NCBI RefSeq assembly: GCF_000219125.1
Contig: NZ_AFGF01000056.1
Location: 41,612-105,611, forward strand
Length of the DNA: 64,000 nt
DNA from: Acetonema longum DSM 6540
GTDB taxonomy: Bacteria > Bacillota > Negativicutes > Sporomusales > Acetonemataceae
Reading direction: 5' to 3'
Made by a program: the position numbers and the translations under genes. The notes beneath the pieces were generated by a model. That model was not told the origin of the DNA. It saw only the letters and a program-made list of their open reading frames with translations, and ran no database searches. Shown here piece by piece: positions 24,151-32,410 of this stretch; positions within the stretch are counted from its first letter, which is position 1; each line of letters opens with the position of its first letter.

Positions 24151-25164
24151 ATGGCCGCAGAACGTGTACGTTGCAGAATTCGCTGGACGCGCGTCTTTTT
24201 TGTTTTGGCGGCTTTACTGGTGTTTATTACTGTAGCGCTAGGAGCGATTTTCTACACCTATATTCAGGTGTTTCATACATTTAAATCAAGCCGGACAGCA
24301 GCAGTTACCTTAAGCGATGAGCCCATAACCCAGCGGGTGAATATCCTGCTGATGGGTGTGGACGAGCCGGAGCGGCAGGCTGCCGACGCTGCCCAAGCAA
24401 GACGTTCGGATACCATGATTGTTGTCAGCATCAACCCGACCGACGGGACCATCCATCTACTGTCGATTCCCCGGGATACCAAAGTGGTCATTCCAGGACG
24501 GAAAAGTTACGATAAGATTACCCACGCCTTCGCCTATGGGGGACCGCCTCTGGCGGTCCAGACAGTAGAAAAATTTTTGCAGATCCCCATCAACTACTAT
24601 TTGGTGGCGGATTGGCAGGGATTTATTCAGGTGGTTGACATTTTGGGCGGTGTGGATTTGTATGTGGAGCAGAACATGCGCTACAGCGATTCCTACGCCG
24701 ATTTGCAAATTGATTTGAAACGCGGCTTCCAGCACTTGGACGGCCAAAAAGCTGGACAATATGTGCGATACCGTCATGACGAATTGGGCGATATCGGCCG
24801 GGTTCAACGACAGCAGCGCTTCCTGAAAGCCTTGGCTCAGGAACTCCTGCAGATGGATACCATTTTTAAAACTCCGGCTTTGTCATCTGCTATCAGTCAA
24901 TATGTACAAACCGATATGAGTCTGTTTACTATTGCGAAACTGGCCAACAGCCTGACATCCTTTGATGAATCAGGGTTACAATTTGAAATGCTGCCAGGCA
25001 GTTTTGCCACGATTGACGGGCTGAGTTACTGGGTGCCTGATCAGGTTCTCACGAAGCAAATGGTGGAACGGTTATTCGTATCCTATGACCGGGCAGCAGA
25101 CAGTGGGAATATTGACGGACCGGCACCCCAGCGAGAAGGAGTGACAAGTTTATTACCGAAATAA
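24151..25164 (+). CDS. LytR-CpsA-Psr (LCP) family glycopolymer transferase
   Basis: A 337-residue membrane-anchored LCP protein with an N-terminal transmembrane helix (about residues 12-37). The extracytoplasmic LCP domain has ILLMGVDEPE, the RRSDTMIVVSINP motif with catalytic Arg/Asp, IPRDTKVVIPG, and RYRHDELGDIGRVQRQQRFL. These enzymes transfer glycopolymers onto peptidoglycan. GGGGGAG precedes the start. In a diderm Firmicute the acceptor polymer is uncertain. Confidence 0.92.
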   Translation: MAAERVRCRIRWTRVFFVLAALLVFITVALGAIFYTYIQVFHTFKSSRTAAVTLSDEPITQRVNILLMGVDEPERQAADAAQARRSDTMIVVSINPTDGTIHLLSIPRDTKVVIPGRKSYDKITHAFAYGGPPLAVQTVEKFLQIPINYYLVADWQGFIQVVDILGGVDLYVEQNMRYSDSYADLQIDLKRGFQHLDGQKAGQYVRYRHDELGDIGRVQRQQRFLKALAQELLQMDTIFKTPALSSAISQYVQTDMSLFTIAKLANSLTSFDESGLQFEMLPGSFATIDGLSYWVPDQVLTKQMVERLFVSYDRAADSGNIDGPAPQREGVTSLLPK

Positions 25165-25282
25165 GTAATAAATGGGAGTTTAGTATTACACAGTTATTGT
25201 TTTACCGGATTGGCGCACACTAAAATGATACCAGACAACTGCGAATCCTTTGTGGTTTTGCTGTTGCTGCAGGAGGGAAATA

Positions 25283-25630
25283 ATGGAGCATCTTGAACAT
25301 CTGCCCCGGGCTGTTGCGGCTGCCGCCAGCGAAAAAAAGGCACGGGACATCACGATCTTGGATATGAAAGGAGTATCTTTAGTTACCGACTATTTTGTCA
25401 TCTGCAGCGCCAATTCTGTGATCCAGGCTCAGGCAATTATTGACAACATCGAAGAAAAGCTGGACGAACAGGGGATAAAATCCCTGCATAAGGAAGGATC
25501 CCGGGATTCTCGATGGGTATTGCTGGATTATGGCAATGTAGTGGCTCATATCTTTGTGGAAGAGGATCGTGTGTTCTATAATCTGGAACGTCTTTGGGGC
25601 GATGCCAAGGCCTATAAGTATGAGGCTTGA
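25283..25630 (+). CDS. rsfS: Ribosomal silencing factor RsfS
   Basis: A 115-residue RsfS/Iojap protein that binds L14 and blocks subunit joining in starvation. It has DMKGVSLVTDYFVICSANSV and the conserved WVLLDYGNVVAHIFVEEDR block. The ATG at 25283 follows AGGAGGG. It ends just before a small hairpin. Confidence 0.95.
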   Translation: MEHLEHLPRAVAAAASEKKARDITILDMKGVSLVTDYFVICSANSVIQAQAIIDNIEEKLDEQGIKSLHKEGSRDSRWVLLDYGNVVAHIFVEEDRVFYNLERLWGDAKAYKYEA

Positions 25631-25647
25631 GAGATGCGAAGCATCTC
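25631..25647. repeat. GAGATGC-type mini-hairpin 3
   Basis: GAGATGCGAAGCATCTC, a perfect 7-bp stem with a GAA loop, sits one base after the rsfS stop and before the S1-domain gene. Confidence 0.6.
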
Positions 25648-25746
25648 GAGCTAGCAGGAAGACAGACTGCTCGCGGCCGAGTAGAAGGATTCTGATTAGG
25701 TATGAATGCCGCAAAGCAATGTTTTTCGAGTCTACAAGGAGAGAAT

Positions 25747-26622
25747 ATGCAACAAAAAGCAACTTATGCTCCCGGACAAGTGGTCACTCTGAAAGTAGCC
25801 CGGATGAACGAGCTGGGGGCGTTTCTTGATGCCGGCACCGGCAAAACTTCCGATGATATTCTGCTGCACAAAGCGCAGCAAATCAGAGAAGTCACCCTTG
25901 ATGAGCCGGTAGAAGTCTATTTATATCAGGATCCGAAAGGACGCCTTGCCGCCAGTATGCGGCTGCCTCAGATGAAGCCGGGACAGGTAGCCAGAGTTCA
26001 GGTTATTAATACCAGCCGTGACGGGGCCTTTGTCGATATCGGCGCTGAACGGGGTGTGTTTATGCCCTATGCCGGCATGCGCGGACTGCCTCGCCGCGGG
26101 GAAAAAGTATGGGTTAAGCTGTATACCGATAAATCCGGCCGGCCGGCTGTCACCATGGAAGTGGACGAAGAACTGCAAAAAGCGTCCAGACCGGCGATGG
26201 TCAAAGTAGGGGATCAGGTCACTGGCTCGGTATACAATATCAATGAGGCAGGCGCTTTCCTGTTTACCGCCGAGCGGAATATTGCGCTTTTGCACAAGGA
26301 TGAAATGGCAGAACGTCTGAAAGTGGGTCAAGAAATAACAGCCCGTGTCACCTTTGTGCGGGAAGACGGAAGAATTAACGTCTCCTTGCGTCCGGCGAAA
26401 GAGAAGGCCATGGATCAGGATGGAGAAAAGATTCTTGCCCTGCTGGCCGGACGCGGCAAGATGCCTTACAGTGACGAATCGTCACCTGAAGTTATTAAAG
26501 AAAAGTTCCAGATCAGCAAAGCCGCCTTCAAACGTGCTTTAGGCAAGCTCATGAAAGCCGGCCTGATCGAACAGCAAGACGGTTGGACCTATCTGAAAAA
26601 AGAAGAAGGAGAAAACCCATAA
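25747..26622 (+). CDS. cvfB: CvfB-type S1 RNA-binding protein
   Basis: A 291-residue protein with three S1-like modules: about residues 8-60 (VTLKVARMNELGAFLDAG), 75-135 (ARVQVINTSRDGAFVDIG) and 150-215 (VTGSVYNINEAGAFLFTAE). A C-terminal winged-helix follows, at about 230-285. This matches CvfB/YitL. The start ATG 25747 has AAGGAGAG. The C-terminal tail is Lys/Glu-rich. Role in RNA regulation is inferred from the family. Confidence 0.88.
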   Translation: MQQKATYAPGQVVTLKVARMNELGAFLDAGTGKTSDDILLHKAQQIREVTLDEPVEVYLYQDPKGRLAASMRLPQMKPGQVARVQVINTSRDGAFVDIGAERGVFMPYAGMRGLPRRGEKVWVKLYTDKSGRPAVTMEVDEELQKASRPAMVKVGDQVTGSVYNINEAGAFLFTAERNIALLHKDEMAERLKVGQEITARVTFVREDGRINVSLRPAKEKAMDQDGEKILALLAGRGKMPYSDESSPEVIKEKFQISKAAFKRALGKLMKAGLIEQQDGWTYLKKEEGENP

Positions 26623-26664
26623 AAAAGAAACACTCAGCCAGTTTGCTGTCTTTTGTTTTTGCGG

Positions 26665-26692
26665 GCTGTCTTAACGCGACAGCTCTATTTTT
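26665..26692 (+). terminator. Terminator after cvfB
   Basis: GCTGTC (26665-26670) pairs with GACAGC (26678-26683), followed by TCTATTTTT. Confidence 0.6.
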
Positions 26693-26823
26693 ATTTATTT
26701 AAAATTTGTTTGGCCAGGACATGCTGTAAAATAATGTGATGCTATTTGAAAAAAGGGCTGCGCATATGTTTTTTAGAAAAACGTTTTGCGACAGCCTCTT
26801 TTCGTGTGACTGGTATAAAAGCC

Positions 26824-26852
26824 TCAAATTCGAGGCCTTCTTTCAACGGTCC
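26824..26852. repeat. Interspersed repeat end, copy D, at the ppiB stop
   Basis: CCTTCTTTCAACGGTCC (26836-26852) is the minus-orientation repeat end with one substitution. Read along ppiB it supplies GAC CGT TGA, the last two codons and stop. AAATTCGAGG just before it recalls the ATTCGAGG motif of copies B and C. Confidence 0.55.
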
Positions 26853-27280
26853 TCTTCTGCTACAGTTACTTTGGTCATCCGATCTCCCTGTTTGATGTTA
26901 TCCACCACATCCATCCCTTGGCTAACCTGGCCGAATACGGTGTGCATGCCATCCAAATGAGGCTGCGGTTCATAGACAATGAAAAACTGACTGCCGCCGG
27001 TATTGGGGCCACGATGAGCCATGGACAGAGAACCGCGCAGATGTTTATGGGGATTGCCTTTGGTTTCGCAAGGAATGGTATATCCCGGCCCGCCTGAACC
27101 GGTGCCGTTGGGGCAGCCGCCTTGAGCCACGAAACCCGGAATAACCCGGTGAAAAGTCAGACCGTCATAAAAGCCTTCACTGATCAATTTGACGAAATTG
27201 GCCACAGTGCCTGGAGCCTCTTTTTCAAACAGATCAATGACAATAGTACCTTTTTCTGTTTCCATGATTGCTTGTTTCAA
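26843..27280 (-). CDS. ppiB: Peptidyl-prolyl cis-trans isomerase (cyclophilin type)
   Basis: A 145-residue cytoplasmic cyclophilin. Active-site blocks are [32 protein letters not shown] and the [10 protein letters not shown] segment. There is no signal peptide. It ends in EEDR, where the final codons come from an interspersed repeat end, so the C-terminus is slightly extended or altered relative to relatives. Monocistronic on the minus strand. Confidence 0.95.
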   Translation of the reverse strand: MKQAIMETEKGTIVIDLFEKEAPGTVANFVKLISEGFYDGLTFHRVIPGFVAQGGCPNGTGSGGPGYTIPCETKGNPHKHLRGSLSMAHRGPNTGGSQFFIVYEPQPHLDGMHTVFGQVSQGMDVVDNIKQGDRMTKVTVAEEDR

Positions 27281-27315
27281 GTGAGATCCCCCGCTTATCC
27301 AATAATGTAATTCTA

Positions 27316-27957
27316 TTATTTCCTTTTTGACCGCGGTTCAACCCCAGCAGGCGGAGACTGGTTTGACGAATTGGTCTCCTCTAGCAGCTCGTACATAATG
27401 ACCCCGCTGGCGACTCCGGGAAATTCGATGATCGATATAACCAATTTTCGGTCGCTGAAGTGCAGGGTAATGGTTTCATGCCGCTTGCCGGACTCTTCTT
27501 TTTGGCTGATAATCAGCGTAGCCTGGTTGCCTGACTTCGCAGCATTGCGCATGGCCTGGATCAGAACCTTGGTTTGGTCCAGATTCTGAAAGTTCCCCAG
27601 ATTTTTTTGGATGCGGACAATCTTATTATTTTTGACAGTAATGGTTCCCACCGTTTGAAAGGTATCTCCTTCTCGGGTGGTAACCGACCACAGTTCCTCC
27701 TCCGAATTATCCGACATTACCTGGGTTACCTGATAAACCCGCCCCAGACGGCGTAATGCTTCCTCTTTAGATTGACCCACGGTTATCTTTACATCGCCAA
27801 ATTCCGTGGACACAGGCGGTTGTGGCGTTTGAACCGCTGACTGAGCGCTGCCATTTGAACTTTCCGGGTTGGGAGCAGGCTGTTCCCGGCCATAGGTAAC
27901 AGCCGTTATCATCAATAACATACAGGTGGTCCATATCACCAGGTATTTTCTTGCCAT
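27316..27957 (-). CDS. Secreted protein of unknown function
   Basis: A 213-residue protein with an N-terminal signal sequence ([20 protein letters not shown]) and a Pro/Ser/Gln-rich linker to about residue 50. A compact domain then begins [20 protein letters not shown], resembling small SmpA/BamE-like or beta-rich modules in feel, but I do not recognise it. The start at 27957 has GGAGGTG directly upstream; longer in-frame starts are unlikely. It lies downstream of the DUF4931 and lipoprotein genes but is separated by a terminator hairpin. Confidence 0.7.
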   Translation of the reverse strand: MARKYLVIWTTCMLLMITAVTYGREQPAPNPESSNGSAQSAVQTPQPPVSTEFGDVKITVGQSKEEALRRLGRVYQVTQVMSDNSEEELWSVTTREGDTFQTVGTITVKNNKIVRIQKNLGNFQNLDQTKVLIQAMRNAAKSGNQATLIISQKEESGKRHETITLHFSDRKLVISIIEFPGVASGVIMYELLEETNSSNQSPPAGVEPRSKRK

Positions 27958-28166
27958 GGGTACACCTCCTGCCGGCAGGCTGCAGCAAACTGTGACAAAT
28001 ATCGTATTCTGCTGCCTGTGCTGACTCGCTATCACTGTAAACTTCCATACGACAGAGCATTTTCCTGCCAATATGGCTGTGTTGATTGCAAAATACTTAC
28101 AAACTGGTCTTACAGTTTTCTTTCACAATAACCGTCACAACGATGCAATAGCAAAAGATAAATAAC

Positions 28167-28192
28167 AAAGAGGCAGTGCGGGCTGCCTCTTT
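28167..28192. terminator. Bidirectional hairpin terminator
   Basis: AAAGAGGCAG (28167-28176) pairs with CTGCCTCTTT (28183-28192). It lies between the DUF4931 gene and the secreted-protein gene. Confidence 0.6.
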
Positions 28193-28259
28193 CTACACAT
28201 TAATTGACAAGGATACTTGCCGAGCAACGGCCCTCCGGCAGACTTGACAATGAGATGGG

Positions 28260-28277
28260 CCTTTTTCAACGGTCTCC
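28260..28277. repeat. Interspersed repeat end, copy E, at the DUF4931-gene stop
   Basis: CCTTTTTCAACGGTCTCC, preceded by GAGATGGG, matches the right end of copy A. Read along the minus-strand gene it supplies GAC CGT TGA, the end of that reading frame. Further minus-strand similarity (CCCATCTxxxTTGTC) extends to about 28245. Confidence 0.6.
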
Positions 28278-29045
28278 TAAAAAATAAATCTGCTGAAATT
28301 CCCTTACAACCTCATCCAGCCTGTTGGATACTTGTGGGATCGAGTAGCCAATGTACAGGGGAGAGGTGACAAACCGGGGCATGATTTTTACCACAATCCG
28401 GCTCTGATGCTGATAAAAGAACAAATTATAACTGCTGCAGTTCTTGTGAAAATGATGCATGATATAATGCACCGTGATTTGGATATAATCGGCCCAGCAA
28501 TCAATATAGGACTGATCCGTCAGGGAAACATTAAATTCAAAGAAACCGATTTTGGGTTGAGTGGAAACATTCAACTCAACACCTGGCGCTGCTGCGATCT
28601 CCGGGCCGGAAAAATAATCGGCCCGGAGATTTTTGCGGTAATCCACCTGCTTTAAGCCGACGATTTGCATATGGGGATGGCGGATGGTGCCGCCTGAATA
28701 GGGACCATGATTTTTATAGAACAGTACCGAGGCAAATTCACCGCTGGCATCCATTTCGAGCCATTTGGATACGCCAAATCGGATCAGGTTGTGCAGCAGG
28801 TCTTTGGGATAATTGGATAATTCGGCATTGCAATCATCGGTTTCGATGAGGACGGTCTGTAAAGTATCTTCCAAGACAGGGTATTTATTTTTCAGCCAGA
28901 TGATAGGGTATTGCTCCGCCAGGATATCCGACAAACCGGACCGGTCGCAAAAAGGGCAGGAAGTATTCCTGTTTATGATGCTCTCCGGTTTTTGACTGCC
29001 GATATGGGAATTGAAGCAAATTTGCTCCCTGGATAGGTTTTGCAT
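28266..29045 (-). CDS. DUF4931/GalT-like HIT-fold protein
   Basis: A 259-residue protein resembling galactose-1-phosphate uridylyltransferase-like enzymes (DUF4931). A CPFCDRSG zinc-type motif is near residue 31, and a HIT-like active-site segment HPHMQIVGLK is near residue 122. Length fits the family. It starts eight bases after the lipoprotein gene, so the two are an operon. A nucleotidyl transferase or hydrolase role is inferred; the substrate is unknown. The C-terminal FLGDR comes from a repeat end. Confidence 0.75.
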   Translation of the reverse strand: MQNLSREQICFNSHIGSQKPESIINRNTSCPFCDRSGLSDILAEQYPIIWLKNKYPVLEDTLQTVLIETDDCNAELSNYPKDLLHNLIRFGVSKWLEMDASGEFASVLFYKNHGPYSGGTIRHPHMQIVGLKQVDYRKNLRADYFSGPEIAAAPGVELNVSTQPKIGFFEFNVSLTDQSYIDCWADYIQITVHYIMHHFHKNCSSYNLFFYQHQSRIVVKIMPRFVTSPLYIGYSIPQVSNRLDEVVREFQQIYFLGDR

Positions 29046-29053
29046 AGACTCTC

Positions 29054-30268
29054 CTACTTCTGATTCAAACGGGTATTGTCGTCAGTCCAAATCAGTTCAT
29101 CAATGATTACATCGGCCCGGGCTTTATAGGCTGCATTGGAGCTGGATTCAGGCGGCAGATGGGTCATGATGTAAAAGGTCTGCCCCTGATGCTGGGCCAG
29201 ATATACCTGGCCGCTGTATCTTTTGCTGTTTAGCCTGTGTTCAAAAGTCCACTCCCGTATCGACCAGTTAAATTGCTTGGGCTGGTTTTTACGGTCTCTT
29301 GTGCGCCAGCCTGACTGGCTCAAAAGTGTATCGATGGTTTGGGCGGCTTGTTCCGGCGTAACTCCCGGCTGGCAGAAAAACAAAGTCACATAGACATCTT
29401 CCCGCTGCACTCCGCCGGATTGCCCGAGAAAGCGAAAGGAGGTTCCGTCGTCAGCGCTGATCCGCTGCGTAACCATATCAGACGGACTGTAGGTGTAAAA
29501 CGGGTAGGGCTCGCCCCTCACCAAATTCAATTGCAAAGATTGAGGCGTTCCCTTCATGATGAGGAATCCTTCTTTATAGTCCGGAGCCGCTGATTTGGCA
29601 AAGTTTTTTAATTTAGACGAGATACGGCTGTTGTCAGCGAAAAACTCCCGGAATATCAATCCTGTATCCGGGGCGTAATATTCAAACCAGTAGCTGCCGC
29701 TCTGGGACTGGGCTGAAGTTACTTTGATTTTTATTGTATTTACATAAGATCCGGCCGGTACCTCTACTGTTTCGCCTACAGCCACCACTTCCCGCTGGTC
29801 AGTGGAATTTTTCCAGGAAGCCCCGACCTCCAGCGGCGCTTTTAATATGATCTGATTTTGATTGGCTGCTTCCTGAAACAAGGAATTATTGGAATACCAT
29901 TCTTCCCGTGAATGAGTCAGCGTAACTGCTTCCGGCATGGCTTGGAAAATCATCCCCAATTGAGTACCGCCGTTCGTTTCGCTCATTTGGACCAGATTGC
30001 CCTGGCGAAACAGCACTCTTCTGGTAAAGTCGGCAAATTCGTTGCCTTCTCCTGCATAGACCCAGGTCAAATTTGGCTCGGTGGGGAAATACCGGGTTAC
30101 GTCTGTTATTGGGGTCTGCGCCTGCTGTTGGGGTGACACTGCCTGTTGACGACAGCCGGCTATGACTCCGAACAAGGTCAGGATTAGCAGGAACAAAATT
30201 ATCTGCGTTCTTATCGGCATTCTTGGCAATGCTGTCAGGAATGCCCGGAATCGGTTCAATTGATTCAT
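29054..30268 (-). CDS. Lipoprotein of unknown function
   Basis: A 404-residue predicted lipoprotein. The start at 30268 has AGAGGTGG upstream and gives a Arg-rich N-region, a hydrophobic stretch (about residues 25-37) and the lipobox IAGC at about residue 40. The mature part begins with a Gln-rich spacer, then YFPTEPNLTWVYAGEGNEFA and several beta-rich blocks, ending with a segment (YKARADVIIDELIW) that resembles small pilotin-like tails. I know no family. It is co-transcribed with the DUF4931 gene. Confidence 0.7.
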   Translation of the reverse strand: MNQLNRFRAFLTALPRMPIRTQIILFLLILTLFGVIAGCRQQAVSPQQQAQTPITDVTRYFPTEPNLTWVYAGEGNEFADFTRRVLFRQGNLVQMSETNGGTQLGMIFQAMPEAVTLTHSREEWYSNNSLFQEAANQNQIILKAPLEVGASWKNSTDQREVVAVGETVEVPAGSYVNTIKIKVTSAQSQSGSYWFEYYAPDTGLIFREFFADNSRISSKLKNFAKSAAPDYKEGFLIMKGTPQSLQLNLVRGEPYPFYTYSPSDMVTQRISADDGTSFRFLGQSGGVQREDVYVTLFFCQPGVTPEQAAQTIDTLLSQSGWRTRDRKNQPKQFNWSIREWTFEHRLNSKRYSGQVYLAQHQGQTFYIMTHLPPESSSNAAYKARADVIIDELIWTDDNTRLNQK

Positions 30269-30466
30269 ATATCCACCTCTTTCCAATCACACATGCGTGC
30301 CAAAGGTAATTTTTCAAGGGTATTACAGTCCCTGTCCATATTGTTGTCCCGCGCAATAGAATCATTCATAGCTGACGCAACGCAATCATTTCAAAAGTCC
30401 GTACACTTATTATTCATTCTACATGAAAGCCGGATTGCCTTGCAAGGAAATCACAAATTCATTTAA

Positions 30467-30496
30467 TGAATATATAGATGCGTTTCGTTCATACTA
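30467..30496 (+). promoter_or_regulatory. Sigma-G-type promoter for the SASP gene
   Basis: TGAATA (30467-30472), a 17-base spacer and CATACTA (30490-30496) match the B. subtilis sigma-G consensus, the forespore sigma factor that drives SASP genes. It lies about 45 bases before the SASP start. Confidence 0.75.
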
Positions 30497-30543
30497 TATA
30501 CATATATGTTGTCCCCCAAAAACAATACTGGAGGTGGCCGATT

Positions 30544-30744
30544 ATGGGTAAGGTTATGTCCGAGGAAAGCAAAAATAAATTGGCGCATGATCTTGGTTTT
30601 GGCGCCAAAGTTGAGGACGGAGACTGGAGTGACGTCACCACGGGTGAAGTGGGCTCTATGGTCCGGGAGGCGATAAAACGCGGGGAAGAGACACTGGCGG
30701 CCAAAACCAGAGTAACCGGGAAAATCGACCAGAACGGTGAATAA
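30544..30744 (+). CDS. Small acid-soluble spore protein, alpha/beta type (SspF-like)
   Basis: A 66-residue DNA-binding spore protein. MSEESKNKLAHDLGFGAKVE followed by DGDWSDVTTGEVGSMVREAI matches the SspF branch of alpha/beta SASPs (KYELAKELGFYD, WGGIRAKDAGNMV). Start ATG has GGAGGTGG upstream, and a sigma-G promoter precedes it. SASPs coat and protect forespore DNA and are degraded by GPR at germination. A strong terminator follows. Confidence 0.85.
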   Translation: MGKVMSEESKNKLAHDLGFGAKVEDGDWSDVTTGEVGSMVREAIKRGEETLAAKTRVTGKIDQNGE

Positions 30745-30796
30745 GTTGTGATCGTGAGGAAGCGTTGAAACGACTGAATTAGAATAGCATAAAGCC

Positions 30797-30823
30797 AGAG
30801 GCGCCGGCATTGTCGGCGCCTCT
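30797..30823. terminator. Terminator after the SASP gene
   Basis: AGAGGCGCCG (30797-30806) pairs with CGGCGCCTCT (30814-30823). It lies between convergent genes and probably serves both. Confidence 0.7.
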
Positions 30824-30849
30824 GAGTTTAAACGGGAGAAGTCAGTGAC

Positions 30850-31158
30850 TTACTGGTCGTTAGAATTATTGGAGCTGGTATAGTCGTTATTAGCGTCCTT
30901 GGTTGCAGTCAGAGTGCCATATTGAGCGGCGCTTTGGGCGGTGCTGGACTGCGCTTTCTTTTGGTTCTGAGTGGAGCTGGCATAATCGTTATTGGCATCT
31001 TGGGCTGCAGTCAGAGTGCCGTATTGAGCGGCGCTTTGGGCGGTGCTGGATTGGGCTGTATTTTGGTTCTGTTTGGAGTTGCCATTGTTATTGGCATTCT
31101 GCTGATTGTTTGATCCAGATTGGGACTGACCGGACTGCATTTTGTTTTTTTGGTCCAT
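30850..31158 (-). CDS. Gln/Asn/Ser-rich repeat protein, possible gamma-type SASP analogue
   Basis: A 102-residue protein starting MDQKNKMQSGQSQSGSNNQQ, with AGGAGGC before the ATG. It is almost free of hydrophobic core residues and contains a 34-residue repeat: AQSSTAQSAAQYGTLTA at 35-51 and again at 69-85, each followed by DANNDY(A/T)SS. Composition, size, two-fold repeat and the YGTLTA element resemble gamma-type SASPs (FGTEFASE repeats), amino-acid stores of spores. It lies head-to-tail with an alpha/beta SASP gene. Homology is not certain; a coat or exosporium filler is the alternative. Confidence 0.55.
   Translation of the reverse strand: MDQKNKMQSGQSQSGSNNQQNANNNGNSKQNQNTAQSSTAQSAAQYGTLTAAQDANNDYASSTQNQKKAQSSTAQSAAQYGTLTATKDANNDYTSSNNSNDQ
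30906..31109 (-). repeat. 102-bp direct repeat within the Gln/Asn-rich gene
   Basis: Two copies, beginning at 30906 and 31008, are nearly identical over the first 43 bases and keep the reading frame (34 codons). Confidence 0.8.
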
Positions 31159-31265
31159 AAGGAAGCCTCCTTTAATTATCGTTTTGGATCGGCACCTTTT
31201 ATAGTATCTGCGGTTCATCCAGATTCATAACAAGCAATAATGTGTAAGTAATTGGAAAGCGAACC

Positions 31266-32213
31266 TTATGGTTTGACCATAGACTGGGTTAAAAATTCGA
31301 TGACCCTCTTTTCATACTCCTCTTGATGCAGAACATAACTTTCAGGATGGCCGCCTCCGTCGGTAAGCCATAATTGAGCCTGCAGCCTGTCTTTGACAAC
31401 AGTATAGATCTGCTTGCTGTTCAAATAGGAAATGGCGGGATCGCTGATGGCGTGAATGAGGAGCAGACGGCGTGAACCCAGAGATTTGGCAGCCTGCATG
31501 GGATTTACCGAGGATAGGTCAATCCTGTGAATGACTGACAGCAGCCAAAGAATCAGCGGCGTAAAGGGGAAATTCGGCAGACCGGACCAAATGCTTAGAT
31601 TAGACCGCAGATACCCGGAAAGGGTGGCAAAGGGACTGTCGGCTACCACCGCTACGACGGCTGCGGCCTCAGGCGCCGCGATGAGGGAGGTTGCCGCCCC
31701 CATGGACCAGCCCATAAGACTGACACGGCTTGATTGCTTCCGACTTACCACATAGTCAATCGCCGCCAGGAGATCATCTTTTTCGTAATATCCCACACTG
31801 GTGACTGCGGCGGAAGATTCCCCTGAATTGCGAAAATCGAACATCAATACGTTAAATCCGCTATTGCATAAAGCCTTGGCCAGAAGGAGGGCATACCCCG
31901 GCAAAAACAGCCGGCATGCGCCGTAGCCATGGGCAAAAATAACCGTGTTCTCCGAGGGTGTGCGCTTCCGGTTTTGCTGCGCGGGAAGCCACCAGCCCTT
32001 CAAGCGGATAGGGGCCGGTTTGCTGGGGAAGGTAATGTCTTCATAGGTTAAAACATGCTGCTCAGGCGTTTCACCAACGATTTGACGGGTTGGATGAGTG
32101 AGGCGGTATCCCGTATACAAGGCAATGACTAAAACGGATAAGCCTAAAGCAAACAGGAGGCTCATGCCAAACAAAAAGTATCCGTTGATCAGGAGAAAGC
32201 CAGTGTCTTTCAT
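31266..32213 (-). CDS. Membrane-anchored alpha/beta hydrolase
   Basis: A 315-residue hydrolase with an N-terminal transmembrane helix (about residues 13-35). The oxyanion segment is IFAHGYGACR, and the nucleophile elbow is GWSMG (Ser170). The acid and base lie in HAISDPAISY and GGGHPESY. This is the YqkD/BEM46-like group of serine hydrolases. AGAGGAGGG precedes the start. Substrate unknown; the gene is monocistronic. Confidence 0.88.
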   Translation of the reverse strand: MKDTGFLLINGYFLFGMSLLFALGLSVLVIALYTGYRLTHPTRQIVGETPEQHVLTYEDITFPSKPAPIRLKGWWLPAQQNRKRTPSENTVIFAHGYGACRLFLPGYALLLAKALCNSGFNVLMFDFRNSGESSAAVTSVGYYEKDDLLAAIDYVVSRKQSSRVSLMGWSMGAATSLIAAPEAAAVVAVVADSPFATLSGYLRSNLSIWSGLPNFPFTPLILWLLSVIHRIDLSSVNPMQAAKSLGSRRLLLIHAISDPAISYLNSKQIYTVVKDRLQAQLWLTDGGGHPESYVLHQEEYEKRVIEFLTQSMVKP

Positions 32214-32344
32214 TTGCGTCCCTCCTCTGGAAAGGTGGATAAGGATGAAGACAGGTTCTGATTATGTATATTAATTTTAGCAGAAATCTATGATGCTGTA
32301 ATGGGGGAGGATAAAAACTTTAGCAAAAGGAACAAATGTGTAAA

Positions 32345-32387
32345 AGCCCTAAACGGCTCTCTTATGCGGAGAAGCCAGTTTAGGGCT
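32345..32387 (-). terminator. Terminator of hppA
   Basis: AGCCCTAAAC (32345-32354) pairs with GTTTAGGGCT (32378-32387); on the minus strand the stem is followed by TTTT. Confidence 0.65.
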
Positions 32388-32410
32388 GTCTGATTTAAAA
32401 TATTTTTAGT

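Noticed and set aside
30906..31109. Possible CRISPR or tandem non-coding repeat
   Set aside because: Only two units, in frame in a coding sequence, with no spacers.
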